Part shown: positions 36,729-44,995 of the stretch, piece by piece | How positions within the stretch are numbered: position 1 is the stretch's first letter | Layout: each line of letters starts with the position of its first letter | Assembly: GCF_024055725.1 (NCBI RefSeq) | Contig: NZ_JAMXMX010000007.1 | Location: 299,181 to 363,180, forward strand | Reading direction: 5' to 3' | Length of the DNA stretch: 64,000 nucleotides | Source: Actinoallomurus spadix | GTDB lineage: Bacteria; Actinomycetota; Actinomycetes; Streptosporangiales; Streptosporangiaceae | Position numbers and translations under genes: made by a program | Notes under the pieces: model-generated | Databases searched by the model: none | The model's input: the letters and a program-made list of their open reading frames with translations, nothing else | What the model was told of the DNA's origin: nothing

Positions 36729-37598
36729 GTGACGTACACCGAGATCGACTACACCGTCGCCGACGGGATCGCGACCATCACGCTCGACCGCCCCGACCGG
36801 CTCAACGCCTTCACCCTCGTGATGCGCGGCGAGCTGATCGACGCCTTCGACCGCGCCGACGCGGACGACGACGTCCGGGTGGTCGTCGTCACCGGCCGGG
36901 GGCGGGCCTTCTGCGCCGGAGCCGACCTGGAGCGCGGCGGCTCGACGTTCGACTACAAGGCCGCGCGGGACATGTTCGGCGGCGAGGACACCTTCGAGGA
37001 CGGCGCGCCGCGCGACGGCGGTGGCACCGTCGCCCTCCGGATCGCCCGCTCCCTCAAACCGGTGATCGGGGCGATCAACGGGCCGGCGGTCGGCGTCGGC
37101 GTCACGATGACCCTGCCGATGGACATCCGGCTCGCGGCGGAGGGCGCGCGGTTCGGCTTCGTCTTCACCCGGCGCGGCATCGTCACGGAGGCGGCGTCCA
37201 GCTGGTTCCTGCCCCGCATCGTCGGCATCGCCCAGGCCATGGAGTGGGCCGCCACGGGCCGGGTTTTCGACGCCCAGGAGGCGCTGCGCGGCCGCCTGGT
37301 GTCCTACGTCCACCCTGCCGGCGAGCTCCTCGACGCGGCGTACGCACTGGCCGGGGAGATCGCGGCGAACACCTCGGCGGTGGCCGTCGCGGCCGTGCGG
37401 CGGCTGATGTGGTCCGGGCTGGGCGCCTCGTCACCCTGGGACGCGCACCGGGCCGACTCGCGCCTGATGTACACCCTGGGGTCGGCCCCGGACGCGGCCG
37501 AGGGCGTGACGTCGTTCCTGGAGAAGCGCCCGGCCGAGTTCCCGATGCGGGTCAGCCGGGACCTGCCCGCGGAGGTCCCCGACTGGCCGCTGCCCTGA
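36729..37598 (+). CDS. enoyl-CoA hydratase/isomerase family protein
   Basis: The 289-residue crotonase-fold enzyme has the CoA/oxyanion-hole segments VTGRGRAFCAGADL and INGPAVGVGVTMTLPMDIRLA. A glutamate sits in the second active-site position (RRGIVTEAASSWFLPRIVG), consistent with hydratase activity. The GTG start has GAGGAG five bases upstream. The acyl substrate cannot be inferred. It is a single gene following the two tandem paralogues by 61 bases. Confidence 0.9.
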   Translation: MTYTEIDYTVADGIATITLDRPDRLNAFTLVMRGELIDAFDRADADDDVRVVVVTGRGRAFCAGADLERGGSTFDYKAARDMFGGEDTFEDGAPRDGGGTVALRIARSLKPVIGAINGPAVGVGVTMTLPMDIRLAAEGARFGFVFTRRGIVTEAASSWFLPRIVGIAQAMEWAATGRVFDAQEALRGRLVSYVHPAGELLDAAYALAGEIAANTSAVAVAAVRRLMWSGLGASSPWDAHRADSRLMYTLGSAPDAAEGVTSFLEKRPAEFPMRVSRDLPAEVPDWPLP

Positions 37599-37601
37599 CC
37601 C

Positions 37602-37654
37602 GAGGGCTGGGCGGGTGCGGGCCGCACGGAGGGCTGGGGGGTGCGGGCCGCACG
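37602..37654. repeat. two direct copies of a 26/27-bp GC-rich unit
   Basis: The unit starting GAGGGCTGG and ending GTGCGGGCCGCACG occurs at 37602-37628 and 37629-37654, with small differences in a G-run. Each copy contains the perfect short palindrome GTGCGG-G-CCGCAC. It follows the stop codon of the enoyl-CoA hydratase gene and could act as a terminator. Confidence 0.75.
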
Positions 37655-37685
37655 GAGGGACACCTCGCCGGGGCCGCGCCGGTCG

Positions 37686-37991
37686 TCAGGAGCGGGGCGC
37701 GCGGCGCGGCGGCGGGGGCGGGACCACCTTGCCCGCCACCAGGTCCGCCTCGGGCACCTCGACGTCGGTGCCGTCGCGGCGGCGCACGGTGAGCAGGCCG
37801 TCCGCCCACCCGCGCAGCTCGCCGACCACGTCGCTGTACGCTCCGCTGGGAAGACGGCGTCGCAGCGAGACGCGACGTCCGATATCGGACGGAGCTATCG
37901 AAACGACATACCGGGCGGAGAATCGCGGGCCGATGTGACGCCCCCCATGGTGAAAGCGTTGGCTGACAGCGGCAATACTAGGCAATGACAC
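37686..37991 (-). CDS. short SH3-like domain protein divergent from fdxA
   Basis: About 75-100 residues. The recognisable part is SIAPSDIGRRVSLRRRLPSG, then DVVGELRGWADGLLTVRRRDG and DLVAGKVVPPPPPRR. From memory, this stretch forms the N-terminal domain of a GNAT-type acetyltransferase that lies divergent from fdxA in many actinobacteria; here it stops right after the proline run and no acetyltransferase domain follows. The start is unresolved: GTG at 37991 is used, but no codon near the conserved beginning has a ribosome-binding site, and the coding sequence would run into the fdxA promoter region. Confidence 0.55.
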   Translation of the reverse strand: MSLPSIAAVSQRFHHGGRHIGPRFSARYVVSIAPSDIGRRVSLRRRLPSGAYSDVVGELRGWADGLLTVRRRDGTDVEVPEADLVAGKVVPPPPPRRAPRS

Positions 37992-38034
37992 CGCTGCGAG
38001 CGTGGCGATGGCCACAGACGTTGAGGAGTAGCAC

Positions 38035-38361
38035 GTGACCTACGTCATCGCGCAGCCTTGCGTGGACGTGCTCGACAAGGCATGCATCGAGGAGTGCCCC
38101 GTCGACTGCATCTACGAGGGCAAGCGCATGCTCTACATTCACCCGGACGAGTGCGTCGACTGCGGCGCCTGCGAGCCGGTGTGCCCGGTCGAGGCGATCT
38201 TCTACGAAGACGACACGCCGGATCAGTGGAAGGACTTCTACAAGGCCAACGTGGAGTTCTTCGACGATCTGGGCTCGCCGGGAGGTGCCTCCAAGGTCGG
38301 CAAGATCGACAAGGATCACCCGATCGTGGCGGCGCTGCCGCCGCAGGGCGAGGAGGCCTGA
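38035..38361 (+). CDS. fdxA: 7Fe ferredoxin
   Basis: The 108-residue electron carrier has one 3Fe-4S and one 4Fe-4S cluster. The cysteine patterns CVDVLDKACIEECPVDC and CVDCGACEPVCPVEAI are those of FdxA, and the C-terminal extension after residue 65 is typical. The GTG start has GAGGAG six bases upstream. A strong hairpin separates it from dapC, although the fdxA-dapC order is, to my knowledge, conserved in actinobacteria. Confidence 0.96.
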   Translation: MTYVIAQPCVDVLDKACIEECPVDCIYEGKRMLYIHPDECVDCGACEPVCPVEAIFYEDDTPDQWKDFYKANVEFFDDLGSPGGASKVGKIDKDHPIVAALPPQGEEA

Positions 38362-38410
38362 GCCCACGCCACCCGGTGTTCCCGGACGCGAGAGTTCAGC
38401 ACAGGCCGTG

Positions 38411-38445
38411 GCGCGCCGTCTGCCGGTGAGCGGCAGGCGGCGCGC
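38411..38445 (+). terminator. hairpin between fdxA and dapC
   Basis: GCGCGCCGTCTGCCG (38411-38425) pairs with 38431-38445 over 15 positions including one wobble pair, with a GTGAG loop. It may terminate fdxA mRNA fully or partly attenuate read-through into dapC. Confidence 0.7.
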
Positions 38446-38463
38446 GGACGTTGGGGGACTGAT

Positions 38464-39549
38464 TTGATCAAGACGCTGCCCGATTTCCCGTGGGACCTGC
38501 TCACCCCGTACAAGGAGCAGGCCCGGCAGCACGCCGGTGGCATCGTCGACCTGTCGGTCGGCACGCCCGTCGACCCGACGCCGGAGATCGTCCGGCGGGC
38601 GCTGGTCGACGCCGCCGACGCTCCCGGCTATCCCGCCACGTACGGCACCCCCGAGCTGCGCGACTCGGTGGCGGACTGGCTGACCCGCAGACTCGGCGTC
38701 GAAGCCGACCCGGCCGCGGTCCTGCCCGTGATCGGCACCAAGGAGGCCGTCGCCTGGCTGCCGACGCTGCTGGGCGCGGGACCGGGCGACACGGTGGCCT
38801 TCCCCGAGCTGGCGTACCCGACCTACGACGTCGGCGCGCGGCTGGCCGGCGCGACACCGCGGGCCGTCGACGGGCTGTTCTCCCTCGGGCCGGAGACACC
38901 GAAGATCGTCTGGATCAACTCGCCGTCCAACCCCACCGGCAAGGTGCTGCCGGCCGAGCACCTGCGCAAGGTCGTCGCGTGGGCGCGGGAGCGCGGCGCC
39001 ACCGTCATCAGCGACGAGTGCTACATCGAGCTGGGCTGGGACGCCGAGCCGGTGTCGGTGCTGCGCCCGGACGTGTGCGGCGCAGACCACCGCGGTCTGA
39101 TCGCGCTGCACTCGCTGTCCAAGCGCTCCAACCTCGCGGGATACCGCGCCGGGTTCCTCACCGGGGACCCCGCCCTGATCACCGCGCTGCTCGAGGTGCG
39201 CAAGCACGCCGGCATGATCGTCCCGGCGCCGGTCCAGGCCGCCATGACGGCCGCCTACCGCGACGACGCGCACGTCCAGGAGCAGCGCGAGCGGTACGCC
39301 CGCCGGCGCACCGTCCTCCGCAGGGCCCTGGAGGCGTACGGCTTCCGCATCGACCACTCCGAGGCCGGGCTCTACCTCTGGGCGAGCCGCGACGAGCCGT
39401 GCTGGGACACCGTCAAGGCGCTCGCTGAGCTCGGCATCCTCGTTGCGCCCGGCGACTTCTACGGCACGGCGGGCACCCGGCACGTCCGCGTCGCCCTCAC
39501 CGCCACCGACGAGCGCATCGACGCCGCCGTCGCCCGCCTCACCGCCTGA
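38464..39549 (+). CDS. dapC: N-succinyldiaminopimelate aminotransferase
   Basis: This PLP enzyme of the succinylase branch of diaminopimelate/lysine synthesis transaminates N-succinyl-2-amino-6-oxopimelate. The 361-residue class I/II aminotransferase opens with the DapC-type LPDFPWDLLTPYKEQA and IVDLSVGTPVDPTP. It has WINSPSNPTGKV and the Schiff-base lysine in LHSLSKRSNLAGYR. The start is TTG with a G-rich site upstream. The partner genes dapD and dapE lie at 47 and 50 kb, so the pathway is partly collected in this region. Confidence 0.94.
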   Translation: MIKTLPDFPWDLLTPYKEQARQHAGGIVDLSVGTPVDPTPEIVRRALVDAADAPGYPATYGTPELRDSVADWLTRRLGVEADPAAVLPVIGTKEAVAWLPTLLGAGPGDTVAFPELAYPTYDVGARLAGATPRAVDGLFSLGPETPKIVWINSPSNPTGKVLPAEHLRKVVAWARERGATVISDECYIELGWDAEPVSVLRPDVCGADHRGLIALHSLSKRSNLAGYRAGFLTGDPALITALLEVRKHAGMIVPAPVQAAMTAAYRDDAHVQEQRERYARRRTVLRRALEAYGFRIDHSEAGLYLWASRDEPCWDTVKALAELGILVAPGDFYGTAGTRHVRVALTATDERIDAAVARLTA

Positions 39550-39563
39550 CCGGCGTACGTACA

Positions 39564-39594
39564 CCGCGCCGCGCACCCGTGCCGCGCGGCGCGG
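39564..39594 (+). terminator. terminator after dapC
   Basis: CCGCGCCGCGC (39564-39574) pairs perfectly with GCGCGGCGCGG (39584-39594) around a 9-base loop, 15 bases past the dapC stop. Confidence 0.75.
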
Positions 39595-39743
39595 CACCAT
39601 CGGGTCCGCGCCTCAACAGCGAGTCGGCTCCGCACGCGCCTGGAGCACGGGGCTGAATCCGCGGGCCTGAATCCCGGCTCGGCTCCGCGGGCCTGAACGG
39701 CGGCCGGATCCGCCGACCTGAACCCGAGACACACGGACGTGAG

Positions 39744-39775
39744 CCGCGGGCCGGATTCGTCGGTCCGGCCCGCGG
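39744..39775 (-). terminator. terminator after the TetR-linked MFS exporter
   Basis: CCGCGGGCCGGA (39744-39755) pairs perfectly with TCCGGCCCGCGG (39764-39775) around an 8-base loop, just beyond the leftward gene's stop. Upstream of it, CCGCGGGCCTGAA is repeated at 39659-39671 and 39685-39697. Confidence 0.75.
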
Positions 39776-39782
39776 GGTGAGG

Positions 39783-41291
39783 TCAGTGGCCGGCCTCGGC
39801 AGCGGGTTCGGGGGCCGGTTCCGGTACGGCGCGCGGCTTAGGGCGCAGCACCGAGAACGCCAGGACGGCGGCGGCGATCCCGCCTGCCACGCCGACGATC
39901 GAGGTGGTCGACATGGCGTGGACGAAGGCGTCCTTGGCGGTGCGGGCCAGCGTCGCGTCGCCACGGGCCGCGGCGATGGCCAGCGCCTCGCCGATCGAGT
40001 GCCGCGCCGGCCCGGCGGCGTCGGCCGGCATCTTGACGGTGTAGGCGGCCGTGAGCACGCTGCCCAGGACCGCGACGCTCAGCGCCTGGCCGACCTGCTG
40101 GACGGTGTCGTTGACGGCGGAGCCGACACCTGCGCGCTCGGGCGGCAGGGCGGCCAGCAGCGTCCCGTACGCGGCGGGCCCCGCCGTTCCGCTGCCCGCG
40201 CCGAGGATCACGAGGGAGACGGCCAGCTTCACGTAGCCGTCGCCGGGCCCGACCGAGGCGAGCACCGCGAACCCCGCCGTGAGCAGGATGAGCCCGGCGG
40301 CCAGTGCCACCCTTGCGCCGAACCGCTTGTCCACCACCACGCCGACGCCGTTGAAGGCCATCGCGGCCGCGACCATGGGGATGAGCGCGGTGCCGGCCTT
40401 CATCGGACCGTACCCGAGGACGAACTGCAGGTACTGGGTGAGTGCCAGCAGGCAGCCGCCCGCGGAGAACGACAGCAGCACGATCGACAGGCTGGCGCCG
40501 CTGAAGTTGCGGTCGCGGAACAGGGCCAGCGGCAGCATCGGCTCCGGGCAGCGCCGCTCCCACAGCGCGAAGGCGGTGAGCGCCACCACGGCCAGGGCGA
40601 ATCCGCCGAGCGTCCGCGGCGCCGACCAGCCGTCCTTGGCGGAGGCGATCACTCCCCAGACGAGGGCGGTCACCCCGGCCATGGACAGGAGCGCACCGGC
40701 CAGGTCCGGACGGCCGGCCGGCCCGCGTGACTCGGGGATGATGAGCAGGGCGGCCAGGATGCCGAGCGCGGCGACCGGCACGTTCAGCAGGAACACCGAG
40801 CCCCACCAGAAGTGCTGCAGCAGGAGGCCGCCGAGGGTCGGACCGCCGACCGCGCCGAGCATGAGCACCGAACTCCAGATGGCGATGGCCTTCTTGCGCT
40901 CCGCGTCGTCGAAGACCGTCGTCAGGATCGACAGGGTGCCGGGCATCAGGAACGCGCCGCCCACGCCCATGGCGGCGCGAGTCGCGATCAGCTGGCCGGG
41001 GCTGTCGGCGAACGACGCGGCCAGCGAGGCACTGCCGAACAGGATCAGTCCGATGATCAGTCCGCGACGGCGGCCGTGCCGGTCGGACAGGCTGCCGGCG
41101 GTCAGCAGCAGCCCGGCGAAGACCAGGATGTAGGCGTCGATGATCCACTGGATGTCGGAGTTGCTCGCGTGGAGGTCGCGGATGAGCGACGGGATGGCGA
41201 CGTTGAGCACCGTGTTGTCGATGACCAGGACCAGCAGGCTCAGGCACAGCACGCCGAGGATCCACCAGCGGCGCGGATGAGAGGTCGACAT
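39783..41291 (-). CDS. MFS drug exporter (EmrB/QacA type), TetR-controlled
   Basis: The 502-residue efflux pump has about fourteen helices. It has the family motif VIDNTVLNVAIPSLI in helix 1, motif A (GSLSDRHGRRRGL), GAVGGPTLGGLL for motif C, and a Pro/Ala/Glu-rich cytoplasmic tail. ATG at 41291 matches the conserved start MSTSHPRRWW; longer in-frame extensions cross the operator region and are rejected. The TetR-type gene is divergent and two large palindromes fill the gap, so the exporter is very likely repressed by that regulator. Confidence 0.92.
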   Translation of the reverse strand: MSTSHPRRWWILGVLCLSLLVLVIDNTVLNVAIPSLIRDLHASNSDIQWIIDAYILVFAGLLLTAGSLSDRHGRRRGLIIGLILFGSASLAASFADSPGQLIATRAAMGVGGAFLMPGTLSILTTVFDDAERKKAIAIWSSVLMLGAVGGPTLGGLLLQHFWWGSVFLLNVPVAALGILAALLIIPESRGPAGRPDLAGALLSMAGVTALVWGVIASAKDGWSAPRTLGGFALAVVALTAFALWERRCPEPMLPLALFRDRNFSGASLSIVLLSFSAGGCLLALTQYLQFVLGYGPMKAGTALIPMVAAAMAFNGVGVVVDKRFGARVALAAGLILLTAGFAVLASVGPGDGYVKLAVSLVILGAGSGTAGPAAYGTLLAALPPERAGVGSAVNDTVQQVGQALSVAVLGSVLTAAYTVKMPADAAGPARHSIGEALAIAAARGDATLARTAKDAFVHAMSTTSIVGVAGGIAAAVLAFSVLRPKPRAVPEPAPEPAAEAGH

Positions 41292-41303
41292 GATCGTCCG
41301 TTC

Positions 41304-41333
41304 GTACGGTGTGCGATTTGTCGCACACCGTAC
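41304..41333. promoter_or_regulatory. TetR operator O1
   Basis: GTACGGTGTGCGA (41304-41316) and its exact complement (41321-41333) form a perfect inverted repeat with 13-bp arms around TTTG, in the gap between the divergent MFS and TetR genes, 12 bases from the MFS start codon. Confidence 0.85.
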
Positions 41334-41340
41334 CTCAAAA

Positions 41341-41378
41341 CTCGTACGCTGTGCGAGTTGCCTCGAACGCCGTACGAG
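41341..41378. promoter_or_regulatory. TetR operator O2
   Basis: CTCGTACGCTGTGCGAG (41341-41357) and the complement of 41362-41378 match at 14 of 17 positions. The half-sites share the core CGTACGNTGTGCGA with O1, so both palindromes probably bind the same regulator. Confidence 0.75.
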
Positions 41379-41424
41379 CGCCGGTAGGCTGGTGCGGTAG
41401 GTCACCCCTGGTGAAGGACGTTGC

Positions 41425-42168
41425 ATGCCGTCGAACGCTGACCCTCTCGGGCAATCCGTCTGGACGCGGCCGCCGCGCTCGCGGGGCGCCCAGCCGACGC
41501 TGAGCCGCGCGCAGATCGTGCGAACCGCCATCGAGCTGCTCGATGAGAAGGGGCTCGACGGCCTGAGCATGCGCCGCCTCGGCGAACGGCTGGCGGCCGG
41601 GGCGACCTCCGCGTACTGGTACGTCGCGACCAAGGACGAGCTCCTCGAGCTGGTCCTGGACGAGGTCATGGGAGAGATCGAGGTCCCGGAGGTCGGCGCG
41701 ACCGACTGGCGGACCGCGGCCACCGCACTCGCCCACGGTCTCCGCTCGATGATTCTGCGCCACCCGTGGGTCACCGGGTTGTTCGGCGTCCGCCCGATGA
41801 TGGGTCCCAACGCGATGCGCATGAGTGATCGCACGGTGGGGGTCCTGACCGCCGCCGGCTTCTCCGGGATGGACGTCGCGTACGCCAGCTCGCTCCTGAT
41901 GTCCCATGTGATCGGCTCGGCGACGATGGAGGCGGCGTGGAAGCGGTCGATCACCCCCGGTACGAGTGTGAGCGAGGCGGTCGACGAGCTGCGGCCGTAC
42001 ATCGACGAGGTCTCCTCCCGTTACCCGCACTACGGCGCCTGGTGGCGGGAGAACAGGGGGATGGACCCGGAGAACCTGCAGGACGAGGGGTTCGCCTTCG
42101 CGGTCGAACGCCTCCTCGACGGCCTCCAGCTCTGGCTCGACCGCCGGAACGAGGCTGGCCCGGCCTGA
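41425..42168 (+). CDS. TetR-family repressor of the divergent exporter
   Basis: The 247-residue regulator has an N-terminal helix-turn-helix (SRAQIVRTAIELLDEKGLDG, then MRRLGERLAAGATSAYWYVATKDELL, quoted in pieces) and a TetR_C-type ligand domain (about 90-235). The N-terminus carries an extra 25 residues with WTRPPRSRG, common in regulators of this subgroup. Two related palindromes lie between it and the MFS gene, giving a classical drug-inducible efflux module. Confidence 0.93.
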   Translation: MPSNADPLGQSVWTRPPRSRGAQPTLSRAQIVRTAIELLDEKGLDGLSMRRLGERLAAGATSAYWYVATKDELLELVLDEVMGEIEVPEVGATDWRTAATALAHGLRSMILRHPWVTGLFGVRPMMGPNAMRMSDRTVGVLTAAGFSGMDVAYASSLLMSHVIGSATMEAAWKRSITPGTSVSEAVDELRPYIDEVSSRYPHYGAWWRENRGMDPENLQDEGFAFAVERLLDGLQLWLDRRNEAGPA

Positions 42169-42204
42169 GCGGCAGTGGACCGAATCACATTCTGTCCGTC
42201 CCGT

Positions 42205-42226
42205 GGTAAGTGATAAATTACTTACC
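42205..42226. promoter_or_regulatory. AT-rich palindrome upstream of the acyl-CoA dehydrogenase gene
   Basis: GGTAAGT-GATAAATT-ACTTACC is an inverted repeat with 7-bp perfect arms, 33 bases before the dehydrogenase start codon, in the only AT-rich stretch of this gap. It is unlike the TetR operators at 41.3 kb, so a different regulator (for example a fatty-acid-type TetR) probably binds. Confidence 0.55.
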
Positions 42227-42258
42227 GTCGATGTGATGCGAGCCGAGGGAGGCCGACA

Positions 42259-43401
42259 ATGCGGCGCGAGATCTTCACCGACGAGCACGAGGCCTTCCGC
42301 GAGATGGTCCGGTCGTTCATCGCCAAGGAGATCGAGCCGTTCCACGAGCAGTGGGAGAAGGACGGCGTCGTCTCCCGGGACGTGTGGCTGGCCGCCGGGC
42401 GGCAGGGCCTGCTCGGCATCGACATGGACGAGCGGTACGGCGGCGGAGGCGACCCGGACTACCGCTACTACGTCGTCCTCAACGAGGAGCTGGCCCGCGC
42501 CGGGATCCACGGCCCCGGCTTCTCGGTGCACAACGACATCAACGGCGCGTACTTCCGGCGGCTGGCCACCGACGAGCAGAAGGAGCGGTGGCTTCCCGGC
42601 TACTGCTCCGGTGAGCTCATCACCGCGATCGCCATGACCGAGCCCGCCGCCGGCTCCGACCTGCAGGGCATCCGCACCACCGCCGTACGGGACGGCGACG
42701 ACTACGTCCTGAACGGGCAGAAGACCTTCATCTCCAACGGCATCCTGTCCGACCTGGTCATCGTGGTCGCGCGGACCGACCCGGACGCCGGGCACCAGGG
42801 CATCAGCCTCCTCGTCGTCGAGCGCGGCATGAGGGGGTTCGAGCGCGGCCGCAACCTCGACAAGATCGGCATGCACGCGCAGGACACGGCCGAGCTGTAC
42901 TTCGAGGACGTCCGGGTGCCGCGGGCGAACCTCCTCGGCGAGGAGGGGCAGGGCTTCATCTACCTCATGCAGAACCTCTCGAGGGAGCGCGTGTCGATCG
43001 GCGTCGGCGCGCTGGCGGGCGCGGAACGCGCCTTCGAGCAGACCCTGGAGTACTGCAAGACCCGCGAGGCGTTCGGCCGGCCGATCGGGCGGTTCCAGCA
43101 CAACCGGTTCACCCTGGCCGAGATGAAGACCGAGCTGACGGTGGCCCGCGCCTTCACCGACCGGTGCATCGTCGAGCACACCGCCGACCGCCTGGGCGCC
43201 GAGGAGGCCTCGATGCTCAAGTGGTGGAACACCGAGCTGTGCAACCGGGTCGTCGACCGCTGCCTGCAGCTGCACGGCGGCTATGGGTACATGAGCGAGT
43301 ACCCGATCGCCAAGGCCTACCTCGACTCACGCATCCAGACGATCTTCGGCGGCACGACCGAGATCATGAAGGAGATCATCGGCCGCGGCCTCGGCGTCTG
43401 A
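42259..43401 (+). CDS. acyl-CoA dehydrogenase (long-chain-type active site)
   Basis: This FAD enzyme introduces the alpha-beta double bond into an acyl-CoA. The 380-residue chain has the flavin/substrate segments IAMTEPAAGSDLQGIRT and LNGQKTFISNG, QLHGGYGYMSEYPI and the C-terminal IFGGTTEIMKEIIGR. The glutamate normally in YEGT of medium-chain enzymes is absent (FGGT). A candidate catalytic base is E243 in LSRERVSIG, as in long-chain and isovaleryl-type enzymes. The gene stands alone with a palindromic operator upstream; substrate unknown. Confidence 0.93.
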   Translation: MRREIFTDEHEAFREMVRSFIAKEIEPFHEQWEKDGVVSRDVWLAAGRQGLLGIDMDERYGGGGDPDYRYYVVLNEELARAGIHGPGFSVHNDINGAYFRRLATDEQKERWLPGYCSGELITAIAMTEPAAGSDLQGIRTTAVRDGDDYVLNGQKTFISNGILSDLVIVVARTDPDAGHQGISLLVVERGMRGFERGRNLDKIGMHAQDTAELYFEDVRVPRANLLGEEGQGFIYLMQNLSRERVSIGVGALAGAERAFEQTLEYCKTREAFGRPIGRFQHNRFTLAEMKTELTVARAFTDRCIVEHTADRLGAEEASMLKWWNTELCNRVVDRCLQLHGGYGYMSEYPIAKAYLDSRIQTIFGGTTEIMKEIIGRGLGV

Positions 43402-43679
43402 CGCGTACCCCGGCCGCGGTACGGGAGCGGCCCGAGCGATCCCCGGATCCGGCTCGCCCCGTCGCGGCGGGCGGCGCCCATCGGCGCCGAGGATCCTCGA
43501 TGTAGCAGGCCACACAAGTCTCGGCACAGATCCCTGAGGCGTGGCCGTAGGCCGTCGGCGAAGCCGGCACGCGGCCAGGCAGCGGTGCAGCCGACACGTC
43601 GCGCGCTCGGTAGCTCCGTGCGGACCGGGGTAGGGCAAGCCCGTGCAGGGACGGACCCGAGCACGGGAGGAGCACCGAC

Positions 43680-44660
43680 ATGCTCGACCGACGCGATGAC
43701 ATCACAACGCCGCAGCGCGTCGACAGCCCACGAGCGTCGATCTCCGGCCTCTTCAACAGGGCCACCGCGCGGATGCCGGTGCCGGTCATGCTGGCGGGCG
43801 CCGTGTGCGTGGCCCTGTCGTCGGTCTTCGTCCCGCTCACACACGTCTCGACCGGAACGGTGACCTTATTCCGCAGCCTCCTCTCGATGCCGTTCCTCAT
43901 CCCGATGGCGCTCTCCGAGGCACGGGCCACGCCGGCCCGCCCGCCGCACTCCCGGTGGACGGCCTACGTGGCGGGTGTGCTCCTCGCGGGCGACATCCTG
44001 CTGTGGAACCAGGCGATCGCCGACAGCGGCGCCGGAATCGCGACCGTCATCGTGAACGCCCAGGTCGTCCTGGTGCCCCTCCTCGGATGGATCTTCCTCC
44101 GGGAGCGGCCGGGCGCCGCGTTCGTCGCCGTGGTGCCCGTGATGCTCGCCGGGGTCGCCCTCGCCGGCGGGGTCGTCGGTGGCGGCTCCGGGAGGAACCC
44201 GGCACAGGGCGCGATCTTCGCCGCGGCCGCGGCGCTCTGCTACGCGGGCTTCCTCTTCCTCCTGCGTCAGGCGAGCGACGAGGACCACGTCGTCGTGCCC
44301 GTCACCGAGTCCGCGGCCGCCTCGGGCGTGGTGGCGCTGGTCGTCGGCCCGTTCTGGCACGGGCTGGACCTGCTGCCGGGCTGGGCCGCGTTCGGCTGGC
44401 TGGCCGCCATCGCCCTGACCGGGCAGGTCGCGAGCTACCTGCTCATCGCCAGCGCGCTGCCCCGCCTGCCCGCCTCGGTCGGAGCGGCCCTCCTGCTGCT
44501 GCAGCCGGTGGGCTCGGTGCTCCTGGGCGCCATCATCCTCGGTGAGCGTCCGACACCGGTGCAGCTCGGCGGCTGCGCGGTCGTCCTGATCGCCCTCTAC
44601 CTCGCCACCCTCACCGCCCGCCGCGGTGACCCCGGCGCCGGCTCCTCCAGGGAGCCCTGA
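43680..44660 (+). CDS. DMT-superfamily permease (EamA type)
   Basis: The 326-residue membrane protein has ten hydrophobic helices arranged as two EamA repeats, each ending in a conserved Pro/Glu segment (VLVPLLGWIFLRERP and PVGSVLLGAIILGERP). Such proteins export amino acids, nucleosides or other small metabolites. GGAGGAG lies upstream of the ATG. A rare TTA codon occurs at 43866-43868 (residue 63). The gene stands alone between larger non-coding gaps. Confidence 0.9.
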   Translation: MLDRRDDITTPQRVDSPRASISGLFNRATARMPVPVMLAGAVCVALSSVFVPLTHVSTGTVTLFRSLLSMPFLIPMALSEARATPARPPHSRWTAYVAGVLLAGDILLWNQAIADSGAGIATVIVNAQVVLVPLLGWIFLRERPGAAFVAVVPVMLAGVALAGGVVGGGSGRNPAQGAIFAAAAALCYAGFLFLLRQASDEDHVVVPVTESAAASGVVALVVGPFWHGLDLLPGWAAFGWLAAIALTGQVASYLLIASALPRLPASVGAALLLLQPVGSVLLGAIILGERPTPVQLGGCAVVLIALYLATLTARRGDPGAGSSREP

Positions 44661-44995
44661 GCCGTCACGTCTCGTCCGGATGAGGCGCCGACTCGGCCGC
44701 CGCGGTTGTCACTGTGCCGCCGGTACGGCCGGCCGACGCCCGTAATGCCGCATCCGCCCCGTCACCAGCGACGGCAAGGTCCCCGTGCCTGTCCGGACGC
44801 GCCCTCCTTCTGGCGAACGCTGTGCTCTAGCAGCAGGAAGCGTCAGGGATCACGGGGTGGCCGGCCGCCGGTCGGTACGCCCGAGGGGGCAGGGTCCGTC
44901 GCCGTGCGAGGTCGGCCTGTCACCGTGATACTGGGGGACGTACACGGACGCGAGAGCTCGTATCCGCGGATGTCCCCGGCCGAGGTGCACGCCAC
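44661..44995. other. 335-base gap without a convincing gene
   Basis: No reading frame here shows protein-like composition, and no tRNA or known RNA structure was recognised. A weak promoter-like pair (GTGCGA at 44904-44909 and GATACT at 44927-44932, spacer 17) precedes the XRE-type gene. Several GGCCGGCC-type self-complementary stretches occur but form no clear hairpin. Confidence 0.5.
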
